From the NCBI GenBank assembly GCA_003559215.1, contig PWMF01000192.1, positions 124,001-188,000 of the forward strand: a DNA stretch of 64,000 bases, written 5' to 3'. The notes under the pieces are model-generated. The model ran no database searches, had not been told where the DNA came from, and saw only the letters and a list, made by a program, of their open reading frames with translations. A program made the translations under genes and the position numbers. The DNA is from Natrialbaceae archaeon (GTDB lineage Archaea > Halobacteriota > Halobacteria > Halobacteriales > Natrialbaceae). Of the stretch, positions 1 to 8,780 are shown piece after piece. Each line of letters begins with the position of its first letter. Positions within the stretch are counted from its first letter, which is position 1.

Positions 1-1041
1 ACGATGCCCGAGGAGACGATCGTCGTCGATCGCTACCGGCTCGTCCTCGAGCTCTTCGAGAGCCAGGCCGGAACCCGGCGGGCCCAGCTTCAGGTCGAGC
101 TGGCGCGCCTGCGGTACGACCTGCCGCGGGTGATCGCCGCGGCCGACGAGGGGATGTTGAACCAGCAGACCGAGAAGGGGTCGCGGATCTACGACGTCGA
201 GGAGCGGATCGACCGCCTCGAGACCAAACTCGAGGAGCTGCCCGAGCCCGCCGAGCAGTTCCGACGGCGTCGCCGCGAAGAGGGGTTCGATCTCGTCACC
301 CTGGCGGGCTACACCAACGCCGGGAAGTCGACGCTGTTGCACAGACTCGCCGACGAGATGAGTCTCGAGGACCACGACGAGGACGCTCCCGCGGACGGCG
401 ACGAAAAGAACGCCACCGCGACGATCGAGGACCGACTGTTCGAGACTCTCGAGACGACGACCCGTCGGGCGACCCTCGAGGGCCGGCCCGCGCTCGTGAC
501 CGACACGGTCGGGTTCGTCGACGACCTGCCCCACGACCTCGTCGAGTCGTTCAGTTCGACGCTGTCGGAGGCGGCCGCGGCCGACGTCGTCGTACTGGTC
601 ATCGACGCGAGCGACCCCCTCGAGACGTTCCGTGAGCGGCTGTCGGTGTCCCTCGAGGTGCTCGACGCGCAGGGGGTCGACGACGATCGGATCGTCCCCG
701 TACTCAACAAGGCCGAGACGCTGTCCGACGAGGAGCGCCGACGGCGGTCTTCGACGGCGACGGATCTCGTTCCCGAGTCGGCAGCCGACCCGATCCTCGC
801 AAGTCTGCTCGAGGGGACGAACCTCGAGACCGTTCGCTCGGCGATTCGGGAGCGGTTCCCCGAGGAGCGGGCGACGCTTCGGCTACCGAACACCGACGAC
901 GCGATGTCGCTGATCTCGACGGCCTACGACCGCACGACCGTCGAATCGGTCGACTACGAGGGCGAGACGGTCACGCTCCAGTGCCGCGGTCGACCGTCGG
1001 TACTCGAGCGGCTGCGTGGTCGGGCGGAGGCGTTCGAGTGA
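1..1041 (+). CDS. hflX: GTPase HflX, 5'-truncated by window edge
   Basis: Ribosome-associated GTPase that in bacteria splits or rescues stalled 70S ribosomes. The reading frame is open to base 1, so the N-terminal part of the HflX domain lies outside the window and the first in-frame ATG (base 4) is probably internal. Visible are the conserved linker typical of HflX (VVDRYRLVLELFESQA, then RRAQLQVELARLRYDLPR), a coiled segment, a P-loop (GYTNAGKSTL), the switch II motif DTVGF and the base-specificity motif NKAE, in the order of a TRAFAC GTPase. An acidic insert (DEDAPADGDE) after the P-loop is typical of haloarchaeal versions. Family assignment is secure; the archaeal cellular role is inferred. 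Confidence 0.93.
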   Translation, partial: TMPEETIVVDRYRLVLELFESQAGTRRAQLQVELARLRYDLPRVIAAADEGMLNQQTEKGSRIYDVEERIDRLETKLEELPEPAEQFRRRRREEGFDLVTLAGYTNAGKSTLLHRLADEMSLEDHDEDAPADGDEKNATATIEDRLFETLETTTRRATLEGRPALVTDTVGFVDDLPHDLVESFSSTLSEAAAADVVVLVIDASDPLETFRERLSVSLEVLDAQGVDDDRIVPVLNKAETLSDEERRRRSSTATDLVPESAADPILASLLEGTNLETVRSAIRERFPEERATLRLPNTDDAMSLISTAYDRTTVESVDYEGETVTLQCRGRPSVLERLRGRAEAFE

Positions 1042-1104
1042 GTGGGGCCGGCCGTCACCGGAGCTAATCGATACCCGTTTGACCCATCACGGGAAGCTAT
1101 TGGT

Positions 1105-1452
1105 ATGCCCCTGGATCGGATCGACGCAGTCGCGATCGTCGGCGTCGGCGCGCTGATCGCGGCGTCGACTGCGCTCGAGGGCGTCGTGGTGGCGGCTGCG
1201 CTCGGCGGCTTCGCCCTCTCGCTGTCGAGCTGGCGGCTGTACGGCGGCCGACCCTGGGAAGCGATCGCCTGGCTAGCGTGGGTCGGTGCAGCCGTCGCGA
1301 TCGTCGTCGTTCCCGGCGGCGCGGCGCTCGCAGTCGTCTTCTTCGGCTGTCTGTTGTTCGGCCTCGGTGTCCTGCTCGCAGCTCGGCTCGAGCTTCTGCC
1401 GCCGATCTGGGACGCTGAAGGAGAGGACCGCGACGAACCGGCAGACGGGTAA
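1105..1452 (+). CDS. Small hydrophobic membrane protein, function unknown
   Basis: A 115-residue protein with about three to four hydrophobic segments (roughly residues 7-22, 26-40, 53-68 and 70-90), no charged residues inside them, and an acidic tail (EGEDRDEPADG). I chose the ATG at 1105 rather than the upstream GTG at 1042, because a TATA-like stretch (CCCGTTTGA, about 1074-1081) lies about 27 bases upstream and would give a leaderless message. It begins about 60 bases after hflX and could also be read through from it. No family recognised; the protein is likely an integral membrane protein. Confidence 0.6.
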   Translation: MPLDRIDAVAIVGVGALIAASTALEGVVVAAALGGFALSLSSWRLYGGRPWEAIAWLAWVGAAVAIVVVPGGAALAVVFFGCLLFGLGVLLAARLELLPPIWDAEGEDRDEPADG

Positions 1453-1754
1453 TCCGCCACCGATCGTCGACGAGTCCTCCGGGGCGGTGACAGACCGGCC
1501 GCGAGCTTATCTTCGACCGGGCACAATCAGAGTGCATGACGACGCGTGTCATCCCCAACGCGCTTTTGATGCGGATGTAGCCGCGGCACCGTCTCCGGGA
1601 GGACCGTCACGAACGCATCGGTCGTACGATGTCCGCGCGGCGGCGAAATCCGGCCCGTATCGACGACTGGACCGCAAGCAACGGGTGGCGATCGGAACCG
1701 AACCGACGACCGAAAACCGGCGGGTTTTACGCCCGCCACCGACAGATCACAGAT
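1453..1754. other. Intergenic region upstream of metG
   Basis: About 300 bases without a convincing gene. It holds the metG promoter near its end. A TATA-like CTTATC at about 1506 sits about 28 bases before an ATG at 1536 that opens a 14-codon ORF ending at 1580; I do not call this a gene. Longer open frames on both strands here are extensions of frames from neighbouring coding DNA. Confidence 0.4.
1719..1737 (+). promoter_or_regulatory. metG TATA box enclosed by a 6-bp inverted repeat
   Basis: GTTTTACG (1724-1731) lies about 27 bases before the ATG at 1755, the spacing expected for a leaderless haloarchaeal transcript. The arms GGCGGG (1719-1724) and CCCGCC (1732-1737) flank it perfectly. 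Whether the inverted repeat binds a regulator is unknown. Confidence 0.55.
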
Positions 1755-3872
1755 ATGAGCACCGACGAGTTCCCGACGGACAGTCCCGCGATCGTGACCT
1801 GCGGGTTGCCCTACGCCAACGGCGACCTCCACATCGGTCACCTCCGTGGATACATCGGCGCGGACGCGTTCAACCGCGCCCTCGAGACGATGGGCCAGGA
1901 GACGGCCTACGTCTCCGGCTCGGACATGCACGGCACCCCGGTCGCCGTCAACGCCGAGCAGGAGGGCGTCGATCCCGAGGAGTTCGCCCTCGAGTGGCAC
2001 CGCAAGTACGAGGAGACCTTTCCCAAATTCAACGTCGACTTCGACAACTACGGCCACACCCACGACGAGACCAACACCGAACTGACCCAGGAGATCGTCC
2101 GCACCCTAGACGAGGAGGGCTACGTCTACGAGAAGGAGATTCAGGTCGCCTACGACCCCGACGCCGACCAGTACCTGCCCGACCGCTACGTCGAGGGGAC
2201 CTGTCCCTACTGTGGCGAGAAGGCCCGCGGCGACGAGTGCGACGAGGGCTGTCAGCGCCACTTAGAGCCCGGCGAGGTCGAGGATCCCAAAAGTACGATC
2301 ACCGGCAACGACGCCGAGTACCGCGAGCGCACCCACAAGTTCTTCCGCGTCTCGGAGTTTTCGGACTACCTGACGGAGTTCCTCGACAATCTGGAGGGTA
2401 CCTCGAACGCGCGCAACCAGCCCCGCCAGTGGATCGAAGAGGGCCTCCAGGACTGGTGTCTCACCCGCGACATGGAGTGGGGAATCGACTACCCGAACGG
2501 TGACGACGAAAGCACGGAAGACATCGTTCTCTACGTCTGGGTCGACGCACCCGTCGAGTACATCGCCTCGACGAAGCAGTACTCCGAGCGCGTCGGCACC
2601 GACGAGTACGACTGGGAGCGCGTCTGGAGAGAGGACGGGGAGATCGTCCACGTCATCGGCCGGGACATCATCCAGCACCACACGATCTTCTGGCCCGCGA
2701 TGCTCGAGGGCGCCGACTACAACGCCCCCCGCGCCGTCGCCGCAACCGGGTTCATCACGATCAACGGGAAGGGGCTCTCGACGAGCCGAAACCGGGCGAT
2801 CTGGGCCGAGGAGTACCTCGAGGAGGGGTTCCACCCCGATCTGCTGCGGTACTACCTGACGACCACCGGCGGCCTCCAGCAGGACGTCGACTTCTCCTGG
2901 GACGCCTTCCAGGAGAAGGTCAACGGCGAGCTGGTGGGAACGGTCGGTAACTTCTGGTACCGCTCGCTGCTCTTTGCCTACCGGAACTTCGAGGGAACCC
3001 CGGACGCGGACGTCTCCGAGGAAGTTCAGGAACGTATCGAGGGTGCCATCGGCGAGATTCGGGAGGCCGTCAACGACTACTCGCTGCGCGGCATCGGTCA
3101 GGCCGCCACTCGATTGGCGCAGTTCGGCAACGAGTACATCCAGCGTAACGAGCCCTGGAAGCTCACCGACGAGGACCCCGAGCAGGCGGCCCAGGTCATC
3201 CGCGACTGCGTCCAGATCGCCAAGGCCGTCGCCGTCCTGCTCGAGCCGATCACGCCCGACAAATCACGGCAGCTGTGGGACCAGATCGGCGAAGACGGAG
3301 AAATCGCGGACGCTGGCCTCGAGGCCGCCCTCGAGACCCCGCCGCGGAGCTTCGAGGAGCCCGGCGAACTGTTCGAGAAGATCGAGGACGACCGTGTCGC
3401 GGAACTCAACGAGGAACTCGAGGACCGCGTGGCTGCAGCTGGTGCCGATGACGACCAGGAGGGCAAGGTGGGGACCGAAAGCGACGACACTGACTCGGAC
3501 GAATCGGCTGCTATGGCGAACGCAGACACCGACGATCTCGAGCCCCTGCTCGAGGACCGCATCGGCTTCGAGGAGTTCCAGGACGTCGATATTCGCGTCG
3601 GTCGCATCGAGACGGCCGAGGGGATCGAGGGTGCCGACGACCTCGCGCGCCTCGAGGTCGACATCGGCTTCGAGACCCGCCAGGTCGTCGCGGGGATCAA
3701 GCAACTCCACGACCTCGAGGAGCTGCCCGGCGAGAAGTGCATCCTGCTGGCGAACATGGAACCCGCCGAACTGTTCGGCGTCGAATCGAACGGAATGGTG
3801 CTCGCGGCGGGCGAGCAGGCCGACCTGCTAACGACCCACGGCGACGCCGAGGTCGGCGAGAAGGTTCGGTAG
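1755..3872 (+). CDS. metG: Methionyl-tRNA synthetase with C-terminal tRNA-binding domain
   Basis: Cytosolic class I synthetase that charges tRNA-Met. The 705 residues from ATG 1755 show the HIGH motif (HIGH, residues 26-29), a zinc-knuckle region with two CxxC-type clusters (CPYC and DECDEGC), the KMSKS-equivalent loop K-G-L-S-T-S at about 339-344, and a C-terminal EMAP-II/Trbp111-type tRNA-binding domain from about residue 604 (FEEFQDVDIRVGRIE onward). An acidic Ser/Asp-rich linker (about 575-600) joins catalytic and tRNA-binding parts. The start is set by the TATA box 27 bases upstream; an in-frame upstream ATG at 1629 would precede the promoter. Confidence 0.96.
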   Translation: MSTDEFPTDSPAIVTCGLPYANGDLHIGHLRGYIGADAFNRALETMGQETAYVSGSDMHGTPVAVNAEQEGVDPEEFALEWHRKYEETFPKFNVDFDNYGHTHDETNTELTQEIVRTLDEEGYVYEKEIQVAYDPDADQYLPDRYVEGTCPYCGEKARGDECDEGCQRHLEPGEVEDPKSTITGNDAEYRERTHKFFRVSEFSDYLTEFLDNLEGTSNARNQPRQWIEEGLQDWCLTRDMEWGIDYPNGDDESTEDIVLYVWVDAPVEYIASTKQYSERVGTDEYDWERVWREDGEIVHVIGRDIIQHHTIFWPAMLEGADYNAPRAVAATGFITINGKGLSTSRNRAIWAEEYLEEGFHPDLLRYYLTTTGGLQQDVDFSWDAFQEKVNGELVGTVGNFWYRSLLFAYRNFEGTPDADVSEEVQERIEGAIGEIREAVNDYSLRGIGQAATRLAQFGNEYIQRNEPWKLTDEDPEQAAQVIRDCVQIAKAVAVLLEPITPDKSRQLWDQIGEDGEIADAGLEAALETPPRSFEEPGELFEKIEDDRVAELNEELEDRVAAAGADDDQEGKVGTESDDTDSDESAAMANADTDDLEPLLEDRIGFEEFQDVDIRVGRIETAEGIEGADDLARLEVDIGFETRQVVAGIKQLHDLEELPGEKCILLANMEPAELFGVESNGMVLAAGEQADLLTTHGDAEVGEKVR

Positions 3873-4546
3873 TCACCCCGTCGATTTTTGTTCGAGCCGA
3901 GTGCGTTCCAGAGGTGACGATCCGCAAGATGACTGTTGCGTAGGCGGACGAGCCGACCGACCTCGAGCCAGGATCTCTGACCGACCACCGCTGAGTGGGA
4001 CTGAAAGGGCCAGGCTTTCGCGCAATTCCGACGGTCGCAGGTCCTACTCGCGCGGCTAAAGTGGATCACCACGTCCTCCCCAGCCGACTTCTGCTCACGG
4101 GCGCTGCGGGAGGCTCCGCCGCCCTGTCAGTCGCGGCGCTACGCGCCGCGCACTGCCCGTTCGCATGGTCCGCGGAACCTGTGGTTCCGCGCTACGCTCG
4201 CTCCCTGTGGTCGTTCACTCCTCCACTGGCAGAGCACGCTCTGCCAAGCCGTTCGCTCGTTTCATCTGCTCACGGACGCGAAGCGTCCGTTCACGGCTCA
4301 CTCCGTTCACGTCGCGGTTCCCGCTCACCGCGTTCACTCCGAACCGTGCACCGTTCGCATGGTATGCGAGACCGGAAGTCTCGGACTATTCGCTTTTCGA
4401 GGTGCTCGCATCCGAGCACCTCGCGGTGCTCGGTCGGCTGACAGCGCACGCCACCGCAGGAGGAACAGTCGGATCGAGCTGATACGTAGCCCACTGTACT
4501 GGGCGCGAGTTTCACATACGATAGAATACCGAGACTGCCGCCGTCG
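3873..4546. other. Long intergenic region with hairpin-rich sequence
   Basis: About 670 bases between metG and the convergent amidase gene. A T-run (GATTTTTGTT, about 3884-3893) just after metG could terminate its transcript. From about 4130 onward the sequence is dominated by short perfect hairpins (separate entry). Open frames of 148 and 105 codons on the plus strand have compositions driven by the palindromes (Ser/Arg/His-rich, not acidic) and are unlike proteins of this organism; I regard them as spurious. No tRNA fold or transposase remnant was recognised. Confidence 0.6.
4132..4423. repeat. Cluster of six perfect short hairpins
   Basis: Perfect inverted repeats read directly: 4132-4139/4143-4150 (CGCGGCGC, loop 3), 4171-4178/4184-4191 (CGCGGAAC, loop 5), 4227-4235/4238-4246 (TGGCAGAGC, loop 2), 4272-4279/4283-4290 (ACGGACGC, loop 3), 4367-4372/4378-4383 (CGAGAC, loop 5), and 4398-4408/4413-4423 (CGAGGTGCTCG, loop 4). 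The arms differ in sequence from one hairpin to the next, so this is a repetition of structure, not of sequence. Function unknown; candidates are a structured RNA, a barrier to transcription between convergent genes, or the remains of a mobile repeat. Confidence 0.7.
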
Positions 4547-6064
4547 CTACGTTCCAGTTTCGCCTCGAGCCTGCTCGACCGCGTAACCGGCGTTCAATAC
4601 CGTCGCGTCTTCGAACCGCGCGCCGACCAGCATCAGCCCGATCGGGAGCCCGTCGACCTCTCCCGCAGGGACGCTGATGGCGGGGTGGCCGGTGCGGTTG
4701 AACGGCGAGGTGTTGGCGGGGACGTCGGTCTCGAGGAGCCGATCGAACGCGTCCCGGTCGGGGTCGTGTTCGGGTGCGGTCACGTCCGTCGTCGGCATCG
4801 CGAGGACGTCGTACTCCTCGAGGGCCGCGTCGTACGTCTCGGCCAGCTCGAGCATCAGGTTCATCCCGGCCGCGTAGTACCGGGAGTGGTACCGACTGAG
4901 GGTGTACAGCCCCTGGAGCAGCTTGAGCTTGAGGTTCGGCGGGAAGTCATAGCCCTGCGCGCGCTGGAACTTGCCGAAGGCCTCGACCCACGAGGTGCTG
5001 TACCACGCTTTCCAGCCGTGGCCGACGCCCTGGCCCATCATCGCGGCGACCAGTCCCTCGTTTGTACAGATCTTGTGGATCGTGTCGGCGTCCTCGTGCA
5101 GCGGAATCGAGACGTCCTCGACGGTCGCGCCGCGCTCCTCGAGCAGGTCGATCGCGTCCCGCACCTGCTCGTCGACGCCCGGGTCGCCGTTCGGCTTGTC
5201 GAACCCCTCTTCGAGGACGCCGACCGAGAGCTCCGAGACGTCGCCATCGAGGGCCTCTTCGTAGCGTTCCGTCGGCACGTCCGTCGGCCGCCGGAGGTGA
5301 GCCGCGTTGCTGCCGGCGATTTCCGTGAGCATCTTCGCGGCCGTCTCGACGTCGGGGGTCATCGGCCCTGGATGGTCGATCGTGTGCTCGAGGCCCACGC
5401 AGCCGGTGTAGGGGACGAGCCCGTAGGTCGGCTTGTGGCCGACGATCCCACACAGCGAGGCGGGGATCCGGATGCTCCCTCCCTGATCGCTCCCGATTGC
5501 AGCGTCGGCCTCGCCCTCGGCGACGGCGACCGCGCTGCCGCCGCTCGAACCCCCCGCGAGGTAGTCGTCGTCGCGGGGGTTCGTGATCGGGCCGAACGCG
5601 GTGTGACCGACCCGCGTAACGGCCATGTCGTCCATGTTCGTCTTCCCGACGATATCGGCTCCGGCCTCGAGTAGCCGGCTGACCACCGTCGCGTCGGCGT
5701 TCGGGACGTACCCTTCGACGACGTTCGATCCGCAGGTCATTTCGACGCCGGCGACCGCGACGTTGTCCTTGATCGCGACCTCCCAGTCCGACAGCGGTCC
5801 CTCCTCGTCGCCCTTGACTTCGCACTTCGTGACCCAGGCGTTGTGGGGGTCCTCGTCGTCGTCGAGTCGGGTTCCCGGATTCCGTGGCCGAGTTCGCGTG
5901 ATCGGCCCGCGAGGCTCGGGATCGTACGACTGGATCATCTCGTACTCCTCGAGGTTGCCGGTGAGCTGCTCGTGGTAGAACTCGACTTCGTCCGGCGTGA
6001 GATCGAGGAACAGCTCCTCGCCCATCTCACGGACGTCGTCCTCGGACGGGGGGCGGATTGGCAT
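4547..6064 (-). CDS. Amidase-signature family hydrolase
   Basis: Hydrolase of the amidase-signature family (505 residues), which cleaves C-N bonds of amides with a Ser-cisSer-Lys triad. All three can be placed: K99 in VAIKDN, the cis-Ser in GGSSGGS (S173) and the nucleophile S197 in SDQGGSIRIP, with the 24-residue Ser-Ser spacing normal for the family. It lies 167 bases downstream of a LIV-type transporter operon on the same strand but has its own promoter. I do not call it GatA: the long N-terminal extension and the transporter context favour a catabolic amidase (for instance acetamide/formamide-like). The substrate is inferred, not shown. Confidence 0.85.
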   Translation of the reverse strand: MPIRPPSEDDVREMGEELFLDLTPDEVEFYHEQLTGNLEEYEMIQSYDPEPRGPITRTRPRNPGTRLDDDEDPHNAWVTKCEVKGDEEGPLSDWEVAIKDNVAVAGVEMTCGSNVVEGYVPNADATVVSRLLEAGADIVGKTNMDDMAVTRVGHTAFGPITNPRDDDYLAGGSSGGSAVAVAEGEADAAIGSDQGGSIRIPASLCGIVGHKPTYGLVPYTGCVGLEHTIDHPGPMTPDVETAAKMLTEIAGSNAAHLRRPTDVPTERYEEALDGDVSELSVGVLEEGFDKPNGDPGVDEQVRDAIDLLEERGATVEDVSIPLHEDADTIHKICTNEGLVAAMMGQGVGHGWKAWYSTSWVEAFGKFQRAQGYDFPPNLKLKLLQGLYTLSRYHSRYYAAGMNLMLELAETYDAALEEYDVLAMPTTDVTAPEHDPDRDAFDRLLETDVPANTSPFNRTGHPAISVPAGEVDGLPIGLMLVGARFEDATVLNAGYAVEQARGETGT

Positions 6065-6082
6065 ATGCTTCCATCACCACTA

Positions 6083-6091
6083 GCATAAAAA
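6083..6091 (-). promoter_or_regulatory. TATA box of the amidase gene
   Basis: Minus-strand TTTTTATGC, centred about 25 bases upstream of the ATG at 6064, indicates an independent, near-leaderless promoter for the amidase in addition to any read-through from the transporter operon. Confidence 0.5.
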
Positions 6092-6231
6092 GGGATTCAG
6101 CCTGACGCTGCACAGTCGATTCCGCCGCGAGAACCGATTGTGGGTCTCCGTCGCTCCGACGGCTCGAGCGACTTCGAGGCACTCGTCTAACTCGAGCGCG
6201 CGACGGCTGGCACACGTTGACTCGTCGGTGC

Positions 6232-6942
6232 TCAGTGAACGCCGACGTAGGCGTCGCGGATGTACTCGTTCTCGCGGAGTTCCGAGGCGGAGCCGGAGAG
6301 TTCGATCGTGCCGGTCTCGATGAGCGCGAGCCGCTCGGCGTGACGAAGCGCGAACGTCGAGTTCTGCTCGGCCAGCAGGATCGTCAGCCCTTCCTCGTTC
6401 AGCCGCTCGATCGCCTCGTTGATGTCCTCGATGATGATCGGTGCGAGTCCGAGCGTCGGTTCGTCGAGCATCAACACCTCGGGATCGCTCATCAGTGCTC
6501 GGCCGATCGCGAGCATCTGCTGTTCCCCGCCGCTCATCGTCTCGGCCTCCTGTTCCCGGCGCTCGTCGAGGCGCGGGAACAGCTCGTAGACCATCTCGAG
6601 GTCCTCCCGAACCGCCTCGCGGTCCTCGCGGAACTGCGCGCCCATCAGCAGGTTCTCGTGAACCGAAAAGAACGGGAACAGGTCCCGGTCCTCGGTGCAG
6701 TAGACGAGGCCCTCGGTGACGATCTCCTGGGCGCTTCGTCCGGCGAGGTCGGTTCCGGCGTACTCGATCCGCCCCTCGTAGTCGATAAAGCCCGCGATGG
6801 CGTTGAGCATAGTCGTCTTGCCGGCGCCGTTGGGGCCGATCACGCCGTAGATCTCGCCGGGTTCGACCGCCAGCGAGATCCCCTTCAGCGCGTGGGCCTT
6901 GCCGTATCGGACGTGAACGTCGGTGAGTTCGAGAAGGGCCAT
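6232..6942 (-). CDS. LIV-type ABC transporter ATPase (LivF-like)
   Basis: 236-residue ATP-binding subunit energising uptake by a hydrophobic-amino-acid/amide-family importer, on the cytoplasmic membrane face. It shows the Walker A GPNGAGKTT, the ABC signature MSGGEQQ, Walker B VLMLDEP and the switch His replaced by the LLAEQN motif characteristic of LivF. It is the last of five genes transcribed leftward; its ATG directly abuts the stop of the LivG-like gene, so the two are probably translationally coupled. Specificity cannot be read from the ATPase. Confidence 0.92.
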   Translation of the reverse strand: MALLELTDVHVRYGKAHALKGISLAVEPGEIYGVIGPNGAGKTTMLNAIAGFIDYEGRIEYAGTDLAGRSAQEIVTEGLVYCTEDRDLFPFFSVHENLLMGAQFREDREAVREDLEMVYELFPRLDERREQEAETMSGGEQQMLAIGRALMSDPEVLMLDEPTLGLAPIIIEDINEAIERLNEEGLTILLAEQNSTFALRHAERLALIETGTIELSGSASELRENEYIRDAYVGVH

Positions 6943-7674
6943 CTACGCCACCTCCATCCCGCCGAGGTAGGCGTTTCTGACGCGCTCGTCCGTCGTGACC
7001 TCGTCGGGGCTCCCCTCCATCAGGAAATCCCCGTTATCGAGGACGACGGCCCGATCGACCAGCCCCATCAGCCCGCCCATGTTGTGATCGACGATGACCA
7101 TCGTAATCCCGTCCTCGCGGAACTTCTCGAAGGTTGCCGCGAGTTCGCCGATCTCCTGTTGGTTCATTCCGGCGAAGGGTTCGTCGAGCAGGAGTAGCTC
7201 CGGCTCCGTCGCGAGCGCCTTCGCGACCTCGAGCCGGCGGATGTCGGCGTGTGGGAGTTCGTCCGGAAGCTCCTGCAGTTCGTTCTCGAGTCCGACCCGT
7301 GCGGCGTACTGGTAGATCTCTTCCTCGCTCGCGCCGCCACGCAGGGAGACGACGCTGTTCGGCAGCGTAAACAGCTTGATGTTCCCGCCGACTGGCAGCG
7401 CGTCGATCGGGTTCGACTCCTGGGAGACCCGTGACAGCCCATTGTTGACGACCTGATGGGTCCGGTAGTCGGTGATATCCTCCCCGCCGAACCGGATCGT
7501 TCCCGCGGTAACGTCGTACTCGCTCATGATGCAGTTGAAGATCGTCGACTTGCCCGAACCGTTCGGACCGATCAGTCCGACGATCTCGCCGCGGTCGACG
7601 GTAAACGAGACGTCGTCGACGGCGACGAGACCACCGAACTTCTTCGTCACACTGTCGATCTCGAGTAAGCTCAT
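6943..7674 (-). CDS. LIV-type ABC transporter ATPase (LivG-like)
   Basis: 243-residue ATP-binding subunit, the LivG partner of the neighbouring LivF-like ATPase. Walker A is GPNGSGKST, the Q-loop follows in SRVSQES, and Walker B LLLDEPFAGMNQQE is diagnostic of LivG, followed by the switch His in VDHNM. The usual ABC signature is replaced by ADIRRLEVAKAL, as is normal for this subfamily where LSYG(K/Q)QR varies. It overlaps the permease gene upstream by 4 bases, a tight operon junction. Confidence 0.92.
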   Translation of the reverse strand: MSLLEIDSVTKKFGGLVAVDDVSFTVDRGEIVGLIGPNGSGKSTIFNCIMSEYDVTAGTIRFGGEDITDYRTHQVVNNGLSRVSQESNPIDALPVGGNIKLFTLPNSVVSLRGGASEEEIYQYAARVGLENELQELPDELPHADIRRLEVAKALATEPELLLLDEPFAGMNQQEIGELAATFEKFREDGITMVIVDHNMGGLMGLVDRAVVLDNGDFLMEGSPDEVTTDERVRNAYLGGMEVA

Positions 7675-8780
7675 CCTTTCTCACCTCGGCTTCCGTAGTT
7701 GTCGAGTTTGTGCCACAATTTCCGGAACAGTCCGTCGCGGGCGAAGACGAGCACGAGCAGGACGATCACCCAGAGGATCGTCCACCGGGCCGACGCCGGC
7801 AGTCCCTCCAGCAGGAAGTCCTCGAGCATGACGAAGAGGAACGCACCTCCAAGCGGGCCGAGGATCGAACTCATTCCACCGATGACGGCCATCGCGATCA
7901 TCTCGATGCTGTTGTCGACCACGACGAACGTCGTCGGATCGACGGAGCCGTAGTAGTGGACCAGGAGGACGCCACCGATCCCCATCGGGATCGAACTCAG
8001 GACGAACGACCAGAGCTTGAACTTGGTCGCGTCGAGCCCGGCGGCGTTGACCGCCGACTCGTTTTCCCGGATCGCCATAAGCACGAGCCCGATGTTCGAG
8101 CGGGCGACGAACGTTAGCGCGACGGCGACGACGAGCATCGGGATCAGCATGTAGTAGTAGCGCACGAGCGGATCGTACGTGAACACCTCTACGGTCTGGA
8201 TCCCGGTTTCACCGCCGGTGTACTCGCTGAACGGCCGTATCAACCGGTAGAAGATCAACACGGCGACGAACGTGATCAACGAGAAGTACGGTCCGCTCAG
8301 TCGAAGCGTCGGGAGTGCGATCAGCATCCCGACGACGAGCGCTGCGAGTATCGAGAGCGGAATCGTGATCGCCATCGACATCTCGGGGTCGACGTTGTAG
8401 ACGAGCATCGCCGTCGCGTACGCCGCCGCACCCGAGAGCACGGAGTGGCCGAAGCTGATGTAGCCGGTGTAGCCGCTCTGGATGTCCCAGCTCATCGCGA
8501 ACACCGCCCAGATGCAGGCGATCGTCATCGTCTGAATGAGCGAGAACGTGCCCCAGAAGGGGGCCGTCAACAGCCCGAGCAGCGAGCCGAAGATCAGCAG
8601 GAACTGCAGGCCGTTCATCTCGCCGAACGTCGCCCCGAACAGCCGGTTGTAGCCGTCTGCGAGGGGCTGGAAGACGGGGTTGACTCGCCTGCCGACGGTG
8701 CGTAGTCCGTCGTCGACGCTGCGCCAGGTGTCTCCCAGCACCCGCGTCGAGCCGGTCGAACGATCGGTTTCACTACTCAT
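7671..8780 (-). CDS. LIV-type ABC transporter permease (LivM-like)
   Basis: 369-residue integral membrane permease with about nine to ten hydrophobic segments, forming the translocation pore with the LivH-like subunit. The family features are the SGYTGYISFGHSVLSGAAAY stretch early in the membrane domain and the cytoplasmic coupling loop around LMAIRENESAVNAAGLD. A soluble N-terminal extension of about 60 residues precedes the first membrane helix. It overlaps both neighbours (4 bases with the ATPase, 8 with the other permease). Confidence 0.92.
   Translation of the reverse strand: MSSETDRSTGSTRVLGDTWRSVDDGLRTVGRRVNPVFQPLADGYNRLFGATFGEMNGLQFLLIFGSLLGLLTAPFWGTFSLIQTMTIACIWAVFAMSWDIQSGYTGYISFGHSVLSGAAAYATAMLVYNVDPEMSMAITIPLSILAALVVGMLIALPTLRLSGPYFSLITFVAVLIFYRLIRPFSEYTGGETGIQTVEVFTYDPLVRYYYMLIPMLVVAVALTFVARSNIGLVLMAIRENESAVNAAGLDATKFKLWSFVLSSIPMGIGGVLLVHYYGSVDPTTFVVVDNSIEMIAMAVIGGMSSILGPLGGAFLFVMLEDFLLEGLPASARWTILWVIVLLVLVFARDGLFRKLWHKLDNYGSRGEKG

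Noticed and set aside
1536-1580. 14-codon ORF preceded by a TATA-like element
   Set aside because: Too short to support as a gene without conservation; recorded only in the intergenic entry.
3993-4008. CRISPR repeat
   Set aside because: Only a partial resemblance in a single copy; no regularly spaced repeats or cas genes.
3995-4482. Two plus-strand ORFs (148 and 105 codons) in the hairpin region
   Set aside because: Their residues come from the palindromes, they are not acidic like local proteins, and no promoter or family was found.
4685-5674. 329-codon plus-strand open frame inside the amidase gene
   Set aside because: The amidase catalytic residues are intact on the minus strand; the plus frame has shadow composition.
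4547-6064. Annotation of the amidase as GatA
   Set aside because: gatB is 6 kb away on the same strand, but the long N-terminus and transporter context do not fit GatA; without a phylogeny I prefer a generic amidase call.
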